Positions 25,344 through 39,200 of a stretch of DNA of 64,000 nt are shown in pieces (position 1 is the stretch's first letter; each line of letters begins with the position of its first letter). The notes under the pieces were generated by a model. It saw only the letters and a list, made by a program, of their open reading frames with translations, was not told where the DNA came from and did not search any database. The stretch is from contig NC_089723.1 of NCBI RefSeq assembly GCF_035083965.1, positions 18,813,489 to 18,877,488 of the forward strand, read 5' to 3'. This stretch comes from Branchiostoma lanceolatum. Lineage: Eukaryota; Chordata; Leptocardii; Amphioxiformes; Branchiostomatidae. A program made the translations under genes and the position numbers.

Positions 25344-27854
25344 CATATCTCGGAACTTATTGTGTCACACATCATCTGGGAGGACAACAACAAACTTTGA
25401 CGTTTGAGGAGGAAGGTGTTACACTATATAAACAGGCGAACGTGCTGTTCTGAAGGAGAACTCTACTCGTAAATGTCCCGACGACTCCCCAACTACACCG
25501 CTGAAAGTCGAATCGTCCCTCAGAATCCGGACGCCATCTCACTGTTTGCCCTGTGGGATTATAGCCACTTTGACACCGGAGAAGCCGCCGTCTTGACCCA
25601 GAACCCGGGCCTGATAACCACCCCTCCCCCCGGGCGGTGGGATGGCCCACGGGGGGACCTGTTACCTGGTTAGCGCTAACACGCTGTCGAGGGGGGAACT
25701 ATTAATGGTCCATAGAGGGGTCCGTATGAACCACCATTACAACGTCCTTTCCATACGTTGTGTTTGAAGAAAGCTTAAGCCAATAAGGTACATCATGGCT
25801 AAGCAAGGTACAACTAGGGTACCACAGAAAAGCTCTCAAATCTGTGTTGCTTTAACTTTCCTTTCCTTTGATCTTTCCTTACGAAGCTCCCGCGTAAAAA
25901 CTAAATCACCTGATCTGCCCCAAAGAGGTCAGTCGCTGCCCGTGCAGAGCGGAAGTACAAACAACCCCGGCGTCTTGAGATATCATAAGGAAACCATTGC
26001 AGGGTTCGCAGCCTTACGTTACCTCCTACTGCTTCAAGGTCAAACCTTAAACACCTATAAGAAAACTGTCGCACCTTACATGTTTACGATACTACCTATT
26101 TGTTACCATTGACTTTTATATTATTTTATAAGCTAAAGAATGCTGTCATATTTATTTTCAGGCTTCCAAAAGTTTTAAATTTTAAGACGTCTCGAGGTCC
26201 GACATCGTTAAGACCCGAGGAACTGCCTGTCTGTTGTGATTTTGCAGCGTCCGATGTTTGAGCGACGGTGGGCAAGGATCCGTTCCGTTACCTGTCAGTA
26301 CATGTCCGGTAACCCGATACTCCACCCGACCGGCCGGACCGCTACTGTATCCACCCGCGCGCCGCTCGACAAACTGGGCGTGAAATTAAGAAGTTCAGCC
26401 ACCCTTTCGTCTGCCGCAGCTTTAGACAGGTCCTTTTGATACTGATAAGTTATAGATAGACCCAGTGTAAAGTCGGAAGTTTTGATATAGGTAGAAAGTG
26501 AACTATATTCGGGCAGCCTTGACTTTGATGTCCGTCTATGTGTCTTGTTGACCTTCGATGACCTTCAACTCGAATGACACGCCCCACGTATAGATTATAC
26601 GTGCTCCGTCTCCGCTTCTGTTGTGCGCAGCTGCCACTGGAGCCTCAGAGGTCTCACTCGAGAGACCAAGAAGTCCGTCTACTTCCTGCTGACATGGCAA
26701 AATTTTAGAAGCTGCAAAACGACCGCAGCCATCCACGCCCACCAACAATGATCCGCCCCTTTAACACTTTAGACCAAGGAAGGGTGCGGTGGCAACAACA
26801 TCATGTATATATACAAGACTTGAAGTGTATATATAGTAACAAGAAACATCAACAGTGCAATATGCTAGTTTTCCTTCAAACGGAGCTCTTGCTTATCTTG
26901 TAGAATCGAAGTAACTTGCCTTGAAATTACCCCGTTGACAACGTCGGACATGCGAGTGTAGCAGGAATGCATGACACGGGCTAGACATAACACAGTATGG
27001 GTGCACGGCCTCGGTGGGTGGCGCTTTCAGGCACAACATACGGCAAGGAGAGGGCTAATAGTGGCTTTTTGAGTGGGGCAGACAGAGGCAGATGTAGAGT
27101 AGAGATGTACAATTTTTGACACGAAAAAAGACCCATTGTCTATCACTGATAAACTTTGAGAATAGACGAAGTGGCATCATTTTCATTTACAACAGACTCT
27201 GCCATCTCAGCAACATTGATCAAATGTCTCCTTCAATTTATCATTTCAACAATGACATTAGCTGGTACATTGCTGACTCATCCTTTAGATTCTGCACTGG
27301 CAGGCTGAAGTAGTCAGTTCGACTTTCACGAGGGTCTCAGCTGTCCCCACAAGCACGGTGCTGACTCGGAGTTTAGTGAAGGAGACAGCTGTACACAAGG
27401 GTGGTCTTCAAGGAACATCTAATAGCAGGCGGTGAGCACTGCATACCGAGGCAAGAACGCAGGAGATGAGAAAACCTGATAGACCCAAGACACGACGGTT
27501 TGGTGGCGGTGAAGCTACGGCTGTTACCCGAGCTAGCACAGGTGCGTCAGCCGGTACGTACACACGGGAGTACAGTCTAAACACGACCGCCGCAACTGAC
27601 AGAGATTGAAGAACCACCGTCATGGATACCTTGGTATTTATGGTTCGTAAAACCTCAATGTTGAAGCGGGCTCCGCATTCCAGTTGAAATGAGTGCGAAG
27701 TACCTGACCGGGTGAACTTATAAATAGAACCAATTAATCACGGCAGGTTGAGAGAAACGGAGGGAGGGAGCGAGGGGAGGAGGAATGGATGTAAGAGAGA
27801 GGGAAAGAAACAGGCAGACAGACGGGGAGAGACAGGGGGAGAGAGGCCAGAGAG

Positions 27855-27894
27855 AGACAGACAAACAGACAGACAGACAGACAAACAGACAGGC

Positions 27895-27933
<39 letters not shown>
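27855..27933. repeat. (ACAG)n microsatellite in a purine-rich tract
   Basis: About 19 ACAG units with AAAC and AGGC variants. Purine-rich GGGAGGGAG/GAGAGAGG sequence runs upstream from 27750. Confidence 0.95.
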
Positions 27934-27934
<1 letters not shown>

Positions 27935-29953
27935 CGATGAGGTTGGGAGGCAAATAAAAGGGGTTCATGAATTCAGCAAAGAGAAATGGATGGAGAAGGG
28001 AGCAAGACCGGTCGAGAAGGCAAGATGGGAGAGGACAACAAGACAGAGAAGAGAACTGGGGCCAGGCAACAAAGACCAGTCCTGGTCTTTAAACAGGACG
28101 GGGACAGATTATAAACATGACAGGTGACAAACAACAAAGAGATGGCCATGATAAATAGGTTGGATGACAACCTCCTTGTCAGCTCATGTCAAGATCCGCC
28201 CAAATAAACTCAAAACATGTAGCGTTACAGCTCTTTTCTCACGTGGCCCTGCGTCAACACGACACATGACACGGGTTGTCACTACTGTACTCTGCACGAC
28301 AGGGGAGACTGAAACCTTATCCGTGAGTCTCAATACCCTGTCCTTGGCACATCCAAAGAGTGCTCTCTTTAAGAATCGAGATCCCTGACCCGAACACCTG
28401 TCGACGCACCTTCCCTCTCTGCATAAGGCCGAGACTGAAGGTAAACACCGGCCTCCTCACACGCCAAGGCTGTCTGCATCATGCAACTGCGCCTTGCCCT
28501 TGACCCTCGCCTCGGGACATGGCTTCTTTGAGACCTGAAGCGTCACATAGCGAGAATGAGTAGAACTACATTGAATAAGCACGGAATAGCAAGTTGTAAC
28601 GTATGTGTTGTTTTCAAAGATTTCTAAACTTGGGGAGAGAATATGCCTCTCTTCAATCTATCAAATCGCTGCGAAGGTTTTCCTATCCAAAAAGCTAGGG
28701 TGGATACTATCAATCCAGTCTAAAACTGTTTGTACATCTAAGGATCTGTACAGGGGCGTTTGGGGGATTTTACACATCGTTTCACTCAAGAGTCCCTCAC
28801 AATTTAGACTCTCAGAGGAATCAAGTAGCATTTTCTCTTTGGTTAGTTTGGTATAAAGCATTGGCAACTTTCTTAAAGACCACATCAAAGGCACCGTGTT
28901 CCTCAGTCTATTCTCAACAGGTGTCGCGAAAAGAACCCTGCAGTTTGATCTGTAGAGCCTTTAACTGTCGGAAAACGACCGTGAAACGAAAATAATCGGC
29001 AGCGACGATGCCTTAGATTGTGTTCGCCTCTTGTGTTTTCTCCCGCTCTGCGAAATTTCCGACCGACCACATCAAACAAGCGCCCACCTTTCACTCCACG
29101 TCACGGAGTCACCTGGCCCTTTGATCTCCGCCGCCCGTGACGTCGTGCCTTGCCAAGCCTCTGATCTCGCCGCCTCACACAACAAGCTGGCGCTCCCTGT
29201 GTTCGGCTTGGACAGCCGTCTTGTAACACCTTGCAGACGGCGGAAACACTTAGTTTGTTCTCGATATGTCTTGAGGCGTAATGCTTCCTGTGCTATCTTC
29301 TTCTCGTGTCTGCCGATTGAGCGATAACCACACTCAATGACACACATATCCATTCTAGACTGGATGGAAACTGGTTTACTTCAACCAAGGCTTCAACCAA
29401 GTCTTCAACATGCAATGGGGATTTAATTTAATTCATTGCCAAAGGCAAGTACTAATACATGTATAGCTTCCCCAATAGAGTGACAGTAACACTGGCAATA
29501 CTGTGTTAAATGGGACTGCATTGTCCACTATTTCAATCCGGAGGATCAGACATAGCGAGGCACCGGATAAAGAAATTCTCTAGTGAAGGATTAATGGTGA
29601 TAATGCCCTGTGAATAACCCCCTCCCTGTGAGTTGCTCGGGCCCGAGCCCAGCTGGCGAGCCGGCGTCTCAAGACGTCTCCGCTCCGTCTGAGTGGGTCC
29701 GAAAGGAGCCATGACAGGACCGGCGGCCCCCTGCCACAGCCCGCCCTTTCTTGTCGCCGACGCCAGCGGGTCAACTGAAAAGGCCTTTCATCAAGAAATA
29801 AATGTATGACACAAGATTCTTTAACCTCAATGAAGGCTTTCCATAGATCATACTGAGCTAAAGCGCATCGTTATTTCACAACTGCACTCAATTACTCTGA
29901 GAGGCGTATCTAGCAAATCCAAACAGCACGCTACATTTTCCTTCGGTAGAGAT

Positions 29954-30459
29954 GGCATGATAAGGGAGAAGTCGACATCGCTTCTTCAAGTCTGAACGTA
30001 AAACACAATATCTGCTATTGTGTCCACTTTGATGTCATTAATATCAGATAGATCCGAAACTGCCTCGACTGAATCTAATTGTAATCAGATCAATCAGAAA
30101 CTGTCGAGCGGCACAGACAGAACATTCCTATCGTACTGAGTACGCGAGGACCTCCTTTGCAGCACAGCGTGAAGTAAAACACTGTCATGTAGATGTCTAC
30201 TTTCATGAAAACATAACACACAATCTCAGACACCAACGTTTGTGAAAGGCACCGTCTGTGCCGTTCGACCGTTTCGGATTGATTTGATTTTGATGAGATT
30301 AAAGTTGAGACAGTTTCGGATTGATCTGATATTAATTAGATTAAAGTTGAGGCAGTTTCGGATCTATCTGATATTAATGACATCAAAGCGGACACAATAG
30401 CAGATACTGTGTTTTACGTTGACTTGAAGAAGCGATGTCGACTTCTACCTTATCATGCC
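29954..30459. mobile_element. 506-bp long-TIR foldback element
   Basis: The left arm begins GGCATGATAAGGGAGAAGTC and the right arm ends GACTTCTACCTTATCATGCC. Pairing extends about 170-190 bp per arm through ACACAATATCTGCTATTGTG and three related ATxAGATxxATCCGAAACTG modules. The interior is non-coding. Confidence 0.65.
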
Positions 30460-32560
30460 GTGATTGAAGATGATTAAAGTGGAGACAATAGTAGATATTA
30501 CTATAATTATGATACATTCATCATTAAGAGGCTTCTTTTTTTAGTTCAGTGTGTACATCCGAGCAAAGCCATGCGTGTCCGATCGCTTATCTCCACCCGA
30601 TCACAAAATTCACACGGAAGAGGTTTGACAACAGGTTGCACAACAAAACTTTAATGATGCCATTTCCATTGGAAGTTCTGGAATTCGGCGGAGTTTTCCC
30701 ACACACTTCTCAAGACAAAAATGACAGTAAGGGGCGTATCTTACCACGCGATCTCTCCATCTAGAAGTTCTTACCCATGATTTAACTATTTCGGTACAGA
30801 CTTCTCCAGGTCTTGGGGGGGGGGGGGGGATAGTCAAAACAGAAATTGGAAATGAACAACAAAGAAGAATCTATCGTGAACATTTCTTTTATTTCAGGCG
30901 TACAGCAAACAATTTAAAAAAAGAGAAGCCACAGTTTGGAAAATAACATACTACTAAATGTTGAAATTTTCGCGGCATTTCAATGTGTTAAGGTAACCTC
31001 TTCGCCGTGAATACATAACCACCGCGAAAATGCCTGTTCTACCTGTTCTCGCCAGCCCTCCCCCTTGTTTCAACCGCGAATTAAAAACACCGCGAATACT
31101 CCATTTCTCCCTACCGCGAAATTAAGTAAAGGCATTTACATCACTCATATTTGAGCTGTTGAATTGTTTCTCTTCTGCCTATCTCTTGTATGGATAACGT
31201 TTGAGCAATTAATTATAGTTGTTATAAATGACCTTGTGTTCCGACCAGTTTGGATAGATACGTACTAACGTAGATTGGTGCATGGCGGCTTTCCATAATC
31301 TCCAAGCGTATCTATCGGTGGCAAGGCAGTGTACATAAAACACACTATCTGCTATTGTGTCCGCTTTGATGTCATTAATATCAGATAGATCCGAAACTGT
31401 CTCGACTGAATCTAATTAATATCAGATCAATCAGAAACTGTCGAGCGGCACAGACACAATATTCCTATCGTACTGAGTACGCGAGGACCTCCTTTGCAGC
31501 ATGTGAAGTAAAATACAGTCATGTAGATTTCTTTTTTCATCAAAACACAACACACAATCTCAGACACAAACGTTTGTGAAAGGTACCGTCTGTGCCGCTC
31601 GACCGTTTCGGATTGATCTGATTTTGATGAGATCAAAGTTGGGACAGTTTCGGATTGATCTGATATTAATAAGATTAAAGGGAGACAATAGATAGTAGAT
31701 ATTTAAATGGTACATTCATTTCTTGCTGAAAGGAATCTTCAGTTCAGTGTGTACATCCGAGCAAAGCCATGCGTGTCCGAACTCTTATCTCCACCCGATC
31801 ACAAAATTCACACGGAAGAGGTCTGACAACAGGTTGCACAGCAAATCTTTAATGATGCCATTTCCATTGGAAGTTCTGGAATTCGGCGGAGTTTTCCCAC
31901 ACATTTCTCAAGACTGAAGTGACAGTAAGGGGCGTGTCTTAACTATTTCGGTACAGACTTTTCTAGAACAACGAAGAAGAAGCTAGTGTGAACATTTTAA
32001 TCTCCAAGCAGATCTACACGGGGCGCGAAAATCGTAAATGCTAGCCAGAGAAGCTCCAGTCAGCCAGAGAAGCTCCAGCCGGTCGCCCCCCGTGTAGATC
32101 TGCTTGGAGATTATGAACATTTTTGTTTGAATTACAAACGCATGTAAGAAATTATCAGATGGAAGAGAGGGGACTGTCGGAGTCGGAAAGACACATACAA
32201 CTAAATATCAACATTTTCGCGGTATTTTAATGTTCACGCTTTTCGTGGTAATTTCTTCACCGCGAACTTATAACCGCCGCGAAAATGTCCGTTCTGTCTG
32301 TTCTCGCCCGCCTTCCCCCTTGTTTCAACCGTGAATTAAAACGCCGCGAACTTCCCTGTCGCGAAATTAGATATCCGCAAAGTCATTCACAGTGTCAATA
32401 TGCCTATCACTTAAATAGATAAATAAATATGCACTAGTTGTTATACACTGTAGCTGGTCTGATGTTCTATACCCGACCAATTTGGACAGATACGTAGATT
32501 GTGCATTCACGTGGCGGCTTTCCCACAATCCCCAAGGAGATCTATCGGTGGCAAGGTAGT
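30000..32560. repeat. Tandem duplication of a 1.2-1.3 kb repeat block
   Basis: Copy 1 (about 30000-31330) and copy 2 (about 31338-32560) share, in order: the long-TIR arm; ATTCCTATCGTACTGAGTAC; the GTGTGTACATCCGAGCAAAG block (30547, 31748); CATTTCCATTGGAAGTTCTG; a TTTTCGCGG/ACCGCGAA-rich block (30968, 32215); and the start of a TCTATCGGTGGCAAGG MITE (31310, 32540). Copy 2 lacks the inner right arm and carries a 116-bp MITE insertion. Each copy has a related frame of about 60 codons. Confidence 0.65.
31998..32113. mobile_element. CTCCAAGCAGA-end foldback MITE with 9-bp target duplication (ACACGGGG subtype)
   Basis: 116-bp element TAATCTCCAAGCAGATCTAC...GGAGATTA. The perfect direct repeat TGAACATTT lies at 31989-31997 and 32114-32122. 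Its centre has a short tandem CCAGAGAAGCTCCAG. It is inserted in the second copy of the 30-32 kb duplication, where the first copy lacks it. Confidence 0.8.
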
Positions 32561-32666
32561 ATCAAAAGGGCCATTCAGTATCCAAAAGGCCACCGGAGGC
32601 TTTCGTGATACTGGTAGGTCCTTTTGATACTGCCTTGCCACCGATAGATGATCATAGATCTGCTCA
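32526..32666. mobile_element. Degenerate CTCCAAGCAGA-end foldback MITE (TCGG/GGCCACC subtype)
   Basis: The left end CCCCAAGGAGATCTATCGGT and right end CCGATAGATGATCATAGATC flank an interior with TATCAAAAGG and GGCCACCGGAGGCTTT, shared with the copy at 12.6 kb. The right end carries an inserted GATCATA. Confidence 0.6.
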
Positions 32667-35600
32667 GTAGCTTTCCCACACACCCCTCTCCTACATCCCC
32701 GTCCTTCCCCGCCTCAGGGCGTCTCCTTGGTAACGCCAAGGCGTCCCCAGCACAGCTGGTATTTCCCTGAGTACGAGGGATGTTCTGATGGGAACGTCTT
32801 ATAACCTGTCGATCATCAAGACGTGAGAAATACCTGAGAAAACTGCCGCAATGTGTGACAGGGCGTGCCATCGTCTCACCAACCAACGTCTTACAACTCC
32901 TTTTGCTCTGTAATGTAAACTCACGTAAAGTAATCCAGAAATGAATACTCTTTATTTCAATGTACAGTGAGCTAAGAAGAAATCTTGACTTTAACAAGTT
33001 TTCGAAGTCATTCTCATCACACACTAGACACAAATCCCCCCTATAGGCGTTAAGATATTCCTTCATTCTAATTATCCGCCTCTTTACACCTTAATTGTCC
33101 TTAAACGCTCGCGAAGTTCCCACATTAACCACGTCTGGTCCCGACACTGTTCCAGGGATGCCCCGAAGACATCGGCGCCAAATCAGAAGTTCCTCCTAAG
33201 CTCTATTTGATGCCACAGACTCCACCAGGCAATAACCGTCCAAGCATACTAATTATGGTACCGCCGCATTGTCTCTAATTGATAACTTAAGACACGGGAA
33301 GTTCTTAAGAGGCCGTGTAATCTATGTCTTAATGATAATGTTCTTAACTTAAATGGAGCCCTGAGATGGCGACAGAATGGTTCTGACCCACTATTCTAGC
33401 TACGTCTTAGTTGGCTTCAATGATCAGACAAATTGTGAAGATGACACCGAGTTCCGAGACTTGCGCAATTCCCGCGGTTATCGAATCTCATTCAACAATG
33501 AAGAATTACCACGGTTACGGGATTGCCATCGAGAAATGTCTGCCAAGGAGCCTTTTCCATAAACCTCCTTTTCTCATCCTTGAAGACAGGATTAGAAACA
33601 CTCCAGAGAGGGAGAACACGATAATCTACCTCGGCCCCACCCCCACCGTGTCTTAAGATCTAAGGAGATAGGCAGGTGATTAAAGGGCAGAGTCTAGTGA
33701 CGTCATAATCAGAAGACAAGAGTCAGGCCTAGCAAACTAGTCTGTCTCCTAAAATGTAACCACCATGTTTTAAATCGCATTTTCACATTTTCCATGCAGC
33801 TCCGTAGCTTCGCAACCGCCAACCAACCATTCAACCTGTCGTTCCTTCGGCCCCGCCTTAGTAATCTTGTCACTTTTCCACTTTATCACGAGACTTAGGT
33901 ATAATTCCTCAGAAGAGACCCATCCAAAGTCCGTCATTATCGGTGCTCAATGGTGATCTCTTCAAGTGGCTAAGTGGGCAGTTATCTGGGCCGACATTAT
34001 CCCATATCACGGGATGCACTTTAGTCTGTTAGCGGTATCTCTGTGACATAATGTGCCTTAAACCCTGTCTTTTAGTCACATCTTAGCTTTCCTGGGTGTG
34101 GCAACTCCCTCTGTCTTGTTGTAGCCTATTCACCTCTCACAGGCACTCCTCCCGATCAGGCTGATTCTGGCAGACTGCCACTCCTGCAGTTTTGGTTCAC
34201 TTACCCGGCCAACTTGTCTCCATTCCCCACGTCTATCATTTCTGATTCATTGACTGATACTACTTGATCAATCCTCTTCCTCACGTGGCTAATCCCACAA
34301 ACACAACCGTTCCAGTTTGGTGAAATAATAACGTGACACATGACGCATTCTTCCGTCAGAGCCATTGGCTTCTACCGTCAAGTAATTCAGGAGCGAACTC
34401 TTGTCTTTTCCCTCTCATGTTTGTGTGGGGGTTGAAAGCTATTGCCCATCCCAAATGACAACGATAATTCATAGCTCTGGAACACTCTAGGATTATTCCA
34501 AGATTTAAAACCAATCATGACATAATTTCAGTTGAGCCTAGATAGACGCGATTCGATGATAAGCCGTAATGGTATCTCAATAGATTTAAGTAGTTTATAT
34601 TCTGCAACGGTGCATATGTATAGCATGAGTCTGTTGAGTGACTTGGCCACTTCCCTTTCCAAAACATAGTACACAAGCCGCGATAATTACGTGAAATAGG
34701 AACTCAACAGCACAACAAGCTTGCATGCTCGTTGGGATATTCCTTGAAGCCACAAGGATGTACGGAGAGTGGGAGACCGTCTCCAGGTTCTGTGGTCGAC
34801 TACTCCCGTGCCAGTCACGCCTAGAACAGAACCCTGCACTTCCTTCAGTGTCAATCCTATCTCATCGTCTTTCTCATGGTCTATTGCACTGTTTCCAACT
34901 ATGCAGACATAACGTTGCGGCGGTTTCTTGGAATTAAGCTCAGACAGCGAATGTTTTGTCAATAGAACGCGCTCAGCAACCCCTCGCGAGCAACATCTTA
35001 TAAGTGCCTTGCATTCCTGTACTTTGGATATAAGTCGCAAAGCGGCGCTGCTGCACGGGTAGCGTCGTCGCTCAGCGAGTCACATACATGTACTAGTAAT
35101 CATCAAGCAGATGTTGTGAGAAAAGATCGTAAGTGCTGCGTCAGAAAAGCGGTATTAATGGGGAAGTTGATATACTAGTAGCTAGACGTACAAGCAGGCA
35201 GTAACTTTGCCATTGAGCTCACAAAAGTCATCATTAGCATATCACTGTATGGTGATTTTATTCCAGGAGATTTTAGAAAATCTATTTTTAACGTCCTTAG
35301 TATATTTCACCCTTCTCCGCCATTCTACAAAAGTTATGTTCATTCTCTGTGGCTGCTGAAATGAACAACTACTTTCTGATGACAAAGAATCGGAACCTCT
35401 TCCATCCGAGACAGAAGTCCTATACCTTATACCTATGGATCGGAGCGCTCTCAAGTTCCAGGTAATAGGTTTAGTTATTCACCCATTTCACCAATCATTC
35501 GCCTGTTTGACTTCCATTCACTACGTAATAAAGAAAACACACCAGGTAAACTTCCGACCCGTTTATTGTTTCCTCGGCAAAGTGAAGAGTACCTGCCGCT

Positions 35601-36149
35601 AACACCTGTCGGGTAGTTACAGAGACAATGGCCTATCAATTAGCACATTTTAAACACGACATAAACAACATTAGTCCGGTAATTGCGCATTCAAGTTCTT
35701 GAAAAGGATCAAAAGACCATAAAACAATGAAGAACACCTCAATGTGAAGTGTGTAGCGCAGATTATTAGTACAACAGTACCCAGCAGGGATGGTTTTATC
35801 GACGTTTTGTTGTCCCATCTATGCACTTTTTAACAACCAATTGTTGCGCCTTCCTCTTTGACTTCCTGTTTGAGTGAAGGTGTTGATGATATCGCCGTCG
35901 ATTGCTGTAGCTAATTCCTCCGCCAAACATCGTGCGCCAAAAGACGATTGTTATGTGTGTTAATGTGTATACGGCAATCAAGAGTATTTTCGTAGCATTT
36001 TAGCTATAGGGGGCCAACTATAGCAGAGATCAATTCTTTGTCATTCAATTCGTGGAATAGATTGCATAAACAGTTTTCTTTAAAAACGTGAGTTTGATGT
36101 CACAACCTTGAATAGAGTGTTAATGGAAATGAAAAAGAATTTCGTTAAG

Positions 36150-36240
36150 ATAATAATAATAACTTTATTGCACAACAATTGTACAAGGTACAAAGTATGG
36201 CATTCACTGGTACATAGATAACATTCTATTAGGCTAATCC
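36150..36240 (-). mobile_element. 3' tail of a non-LTR retrotransposon (possible)
   Basis: On the minus strand the sequence reads ...TTGTACAATTGTTGTGCAAT then AAAGTTATTATTATTA, a simple (TTA)n-ended tail typical of CR1/L2-like LINE 3' ends. No reverse transcriptase frame is attached. Confidence 0.35.
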
Positions 36241-36294
36241 GTCTATCTTATACAATATGGTGTAGTAGTCTATCTTATACAATATGGTGTAGTA
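36241..36294. repeat. 27-bp tandem duplicate
   Basis: Two perfect copies of a 27-bp unit starting GTCTATCTTATACAATATGG, directly after the putative LINE tail. Confidence 0.8.
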
Positions 36295-39200
36295 GTATGG
36301 GATGACAGTGGGATTTTACAATTATTGGAGGAGTTATGATATCAGTCTTGCATCTAGCTTCTTATCGCGGGCCGCTACAAACTCGACACAGTCGGCTATC
36401 TCCAAACAGATGCACTGCTTAATCTCAGTGGTTTACGCCTGTTTTTTGCAAAGTTGCCTACTCCTGCGAACCGTTAAAATTCAATACTAGGAAATTAAGA
36501 GTACCGATGTTGCAAAAACAGACGTAAAACACAGGGAACGAGCCGGATCTACGTGGAGAAGAGATCCAGTCCACCATAAGATTACAATGTGACATGGTCT
36601 GCAATTCTATCTATTTTCTCAAGGGGGCGTACTTGGTTCCAGTCAGACCCGAGTGACACTCTTGTCAAATATTAGACCGGACAGTCTGGGCCTCCCTAAT
36701 CCATAAACAGACACCTTTACTTTTAAAGTGGACTAAGAACTATAAAAGAAACCACCCCATTGTTATATAGGGGTAAGTTAATCCTGTCTGGAAACTTCTC
36801 TTAAAGTTTGTCACGCAAACTTGAATAGGGATGGAAGGGCTTGGAGGTACTTCAGGAATTCTCTGCAAAATTAGCTAGACTTACTTATAAAGTCTCAAGC
36901 GCCCTGAAGGAGCAGCTGCTCATAAGGAGCAAACACTTGGTGTTAACTTAAGAACCTTAAAATCTTCTTCAAAGGGCCGACCGAAAGGGATGGGGAAATG
37001 ATGGGTGTGGTGTGTGGTGGCTTCGTACATGGACGAAACATGAGTATCTCTTGCACAAATGACAGCCTTATGTTAATTTCAATATCTTTTCCAACAAACA
37101 CGTCACGATAGAGAATCATTGGAGTGTAGAAAACAGCAAGAAAGGAAACAAGCCAAAATAATCAATAAAGGCACTTGAATTATGGTTAGCTTGCATCGGT
37201 CAACAAGCTAGCCAACTGAAAGGAGATTGACCTGTCCTTTGAAAAGTCTTTTACCGCAAATTCTCTTCTTTTTTTTTCATTTTGCATGTTTTCCGTTGTA
37301 CATAAAACTTCGTGACGCTTCAAATATGGAAAGATCCCCAGTCTCTAGTTCATGTACTTGTAGTCTTCAAATACGGACCACAACCCCGCCCTTGACCGTC
37401 CTCTGCTAACTTGACCTCCCCCAATCAACACTCTGCCTTTCTTCTTCGCGCCTTTTCATCGCCAGGGCAACCAAACAAAGAGGACATCGTCTTTTGTGAC
37501 TGTAACAAGATCTAACAAGTGTAGTGAAATGTTGGAGAGTGTTTGTATGACCCTTCAAAAACAAAACAGGTGTTCGCAACTCCTCAGCCGTGAAGCGTGG
37601 AAGGGCCCAATGTACAGGCAGGGTTCTGAATCACGATCCAGGTTCAGTATGGTGGGTTTCTCTTCAAAAGTTCACTGTCTAGCTTTTGCTAGAAATTATG
37701 ATATTTTCTTGTGATGATTTCGAGGAACCCACATTGGACGCTTCGATACCATCCGTCTAAGAAGCTCCGCGCCCCTCCTGCTAAGTACATGTAATTAATC
37801 TACAGCGGCACTTCTTTGAAAAAGTACCGAGTTAACCGACAGACCAACGTGTAACGTTACACACGCACAAGAGATGAAGTACGCTCTCCGTGACTAGCTG
37901 GCGTCAAACTCCAATTCAGCGACAAGAATCAACCACCCCGTAAAAGGTAAGTGCTAACAATCATGATATGATTTCTTAGATTTCAAACTACATGTACATC
38001 AAATAATACCTGTATCTTTGTATTTCTTCGCGTAACGATACGACACTGTATTTTGACTTGCAGTCCTAGTCCAGTGATGAACTTTACATGAACTGCCCAG
38101 ACATTATTAACAGTTCCTTCATCACACTTTCTAAAAGAGCATCAAAGTATGAATAGTCAACGTTACTGCAAAAAATCAAATGACTTGTCATCGAACATAA
38201 ATCAGTTGACAACTGCAGTTCAAAATCAACTCGCCAGTCGTGTAATAAGCTGTAGCACAGGGAAAGAGAGGATTCAAGAATATCTAAATGACACCTACTT
38301 TACCGGTCTGACAGGTATGAAAATAAATAAACAAATAGAGCATGTGTCGCCATGACAACGGTGTTCGTAACGAGGAGTACTCATTAGAGGTGTAATCATG
38401 CAGAAAATTGGAACAATGGGAGAACAAGTAAAACAGGGGGACCACAGGTGTACTACACGCGAGCGCTCTTGTTCTACCTGACGTTCGTGATGAAATGTAG
38501 CCGAGCCATGTGTTTCCTTTGGATAATCGCGCTTCCAAGGTACGTAGCTATAGGAAAGTCTTTGCTTCAACGGGAGGGGCCATCACAGCGGTTTTGGGGG
38601 GAATCACAAGACAGATTTGTGTGTGTTTTAGTGTCGCCCGTCTAGCTAAAACGGCCGGTGCTGAGAACAGACTACACGGTCGTAGTCGCTATATTAATTT
38701 GAATATTTATCTCGTCTGTATGAGATTTAGATGAAGGCGTAATATGTCATACAGATTATGATAAGATACCAGTAACACGAAAAGTTGACAACGTCATTTT
38801 TTCATTAAAAGGTTATAAAACCCATTGCGTTTGGGTGATATCCAGTCATTTCGCAATACACACATGGGACGCTTGTTTTTCTATGTAAATAAGAAAGAGA
38901 ATTTTGTCTGGAATGATTATTCAAATTGCCTTGTACCTTGACTGTTCTGGCCGCAACTGGGCAATCCTAACGTAGTTATGTCGTTTGCTCCATTGATAAA
39001 TTTGATAGATTACCACTATCTCATCTGACTGTACAACACAAGTAATTCTGTATGGAAACTGTATCAACATTTAAACGGTTTGCAAAATGTCTTACGCCAT
39101 TCTTAACTTGACAATGAAACAGAACATTACCCTTAAGCTTGTTTTGAATGTTCCTTACAAGTTGTAAATCCACCGTGAGAACACGACGCATTCTAAGAGC

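Noticed and set aside
27408..27623. 71-codon minus-strand ORF with hydrophobic stretches
   Set aside because: Short and unrecognised, with no splice or promoter evidence; it is as likely to be chance.
30549..31917. Two related frames of about 60 codons (CTSEQSHACP...) in both copies of the tandem duplication
   Set aside because: Similarity follows from the DNA duplication. Most differences change the amino acid (for example IA to NS, F to S, T to I), so there is no sign of coding constraint.
32575..33066. 163-codon minus-strand ORF
   Set aside because: Its C-terminal part reads through the degenerate MITE, and the rest shows no family resemblance or splice signals.
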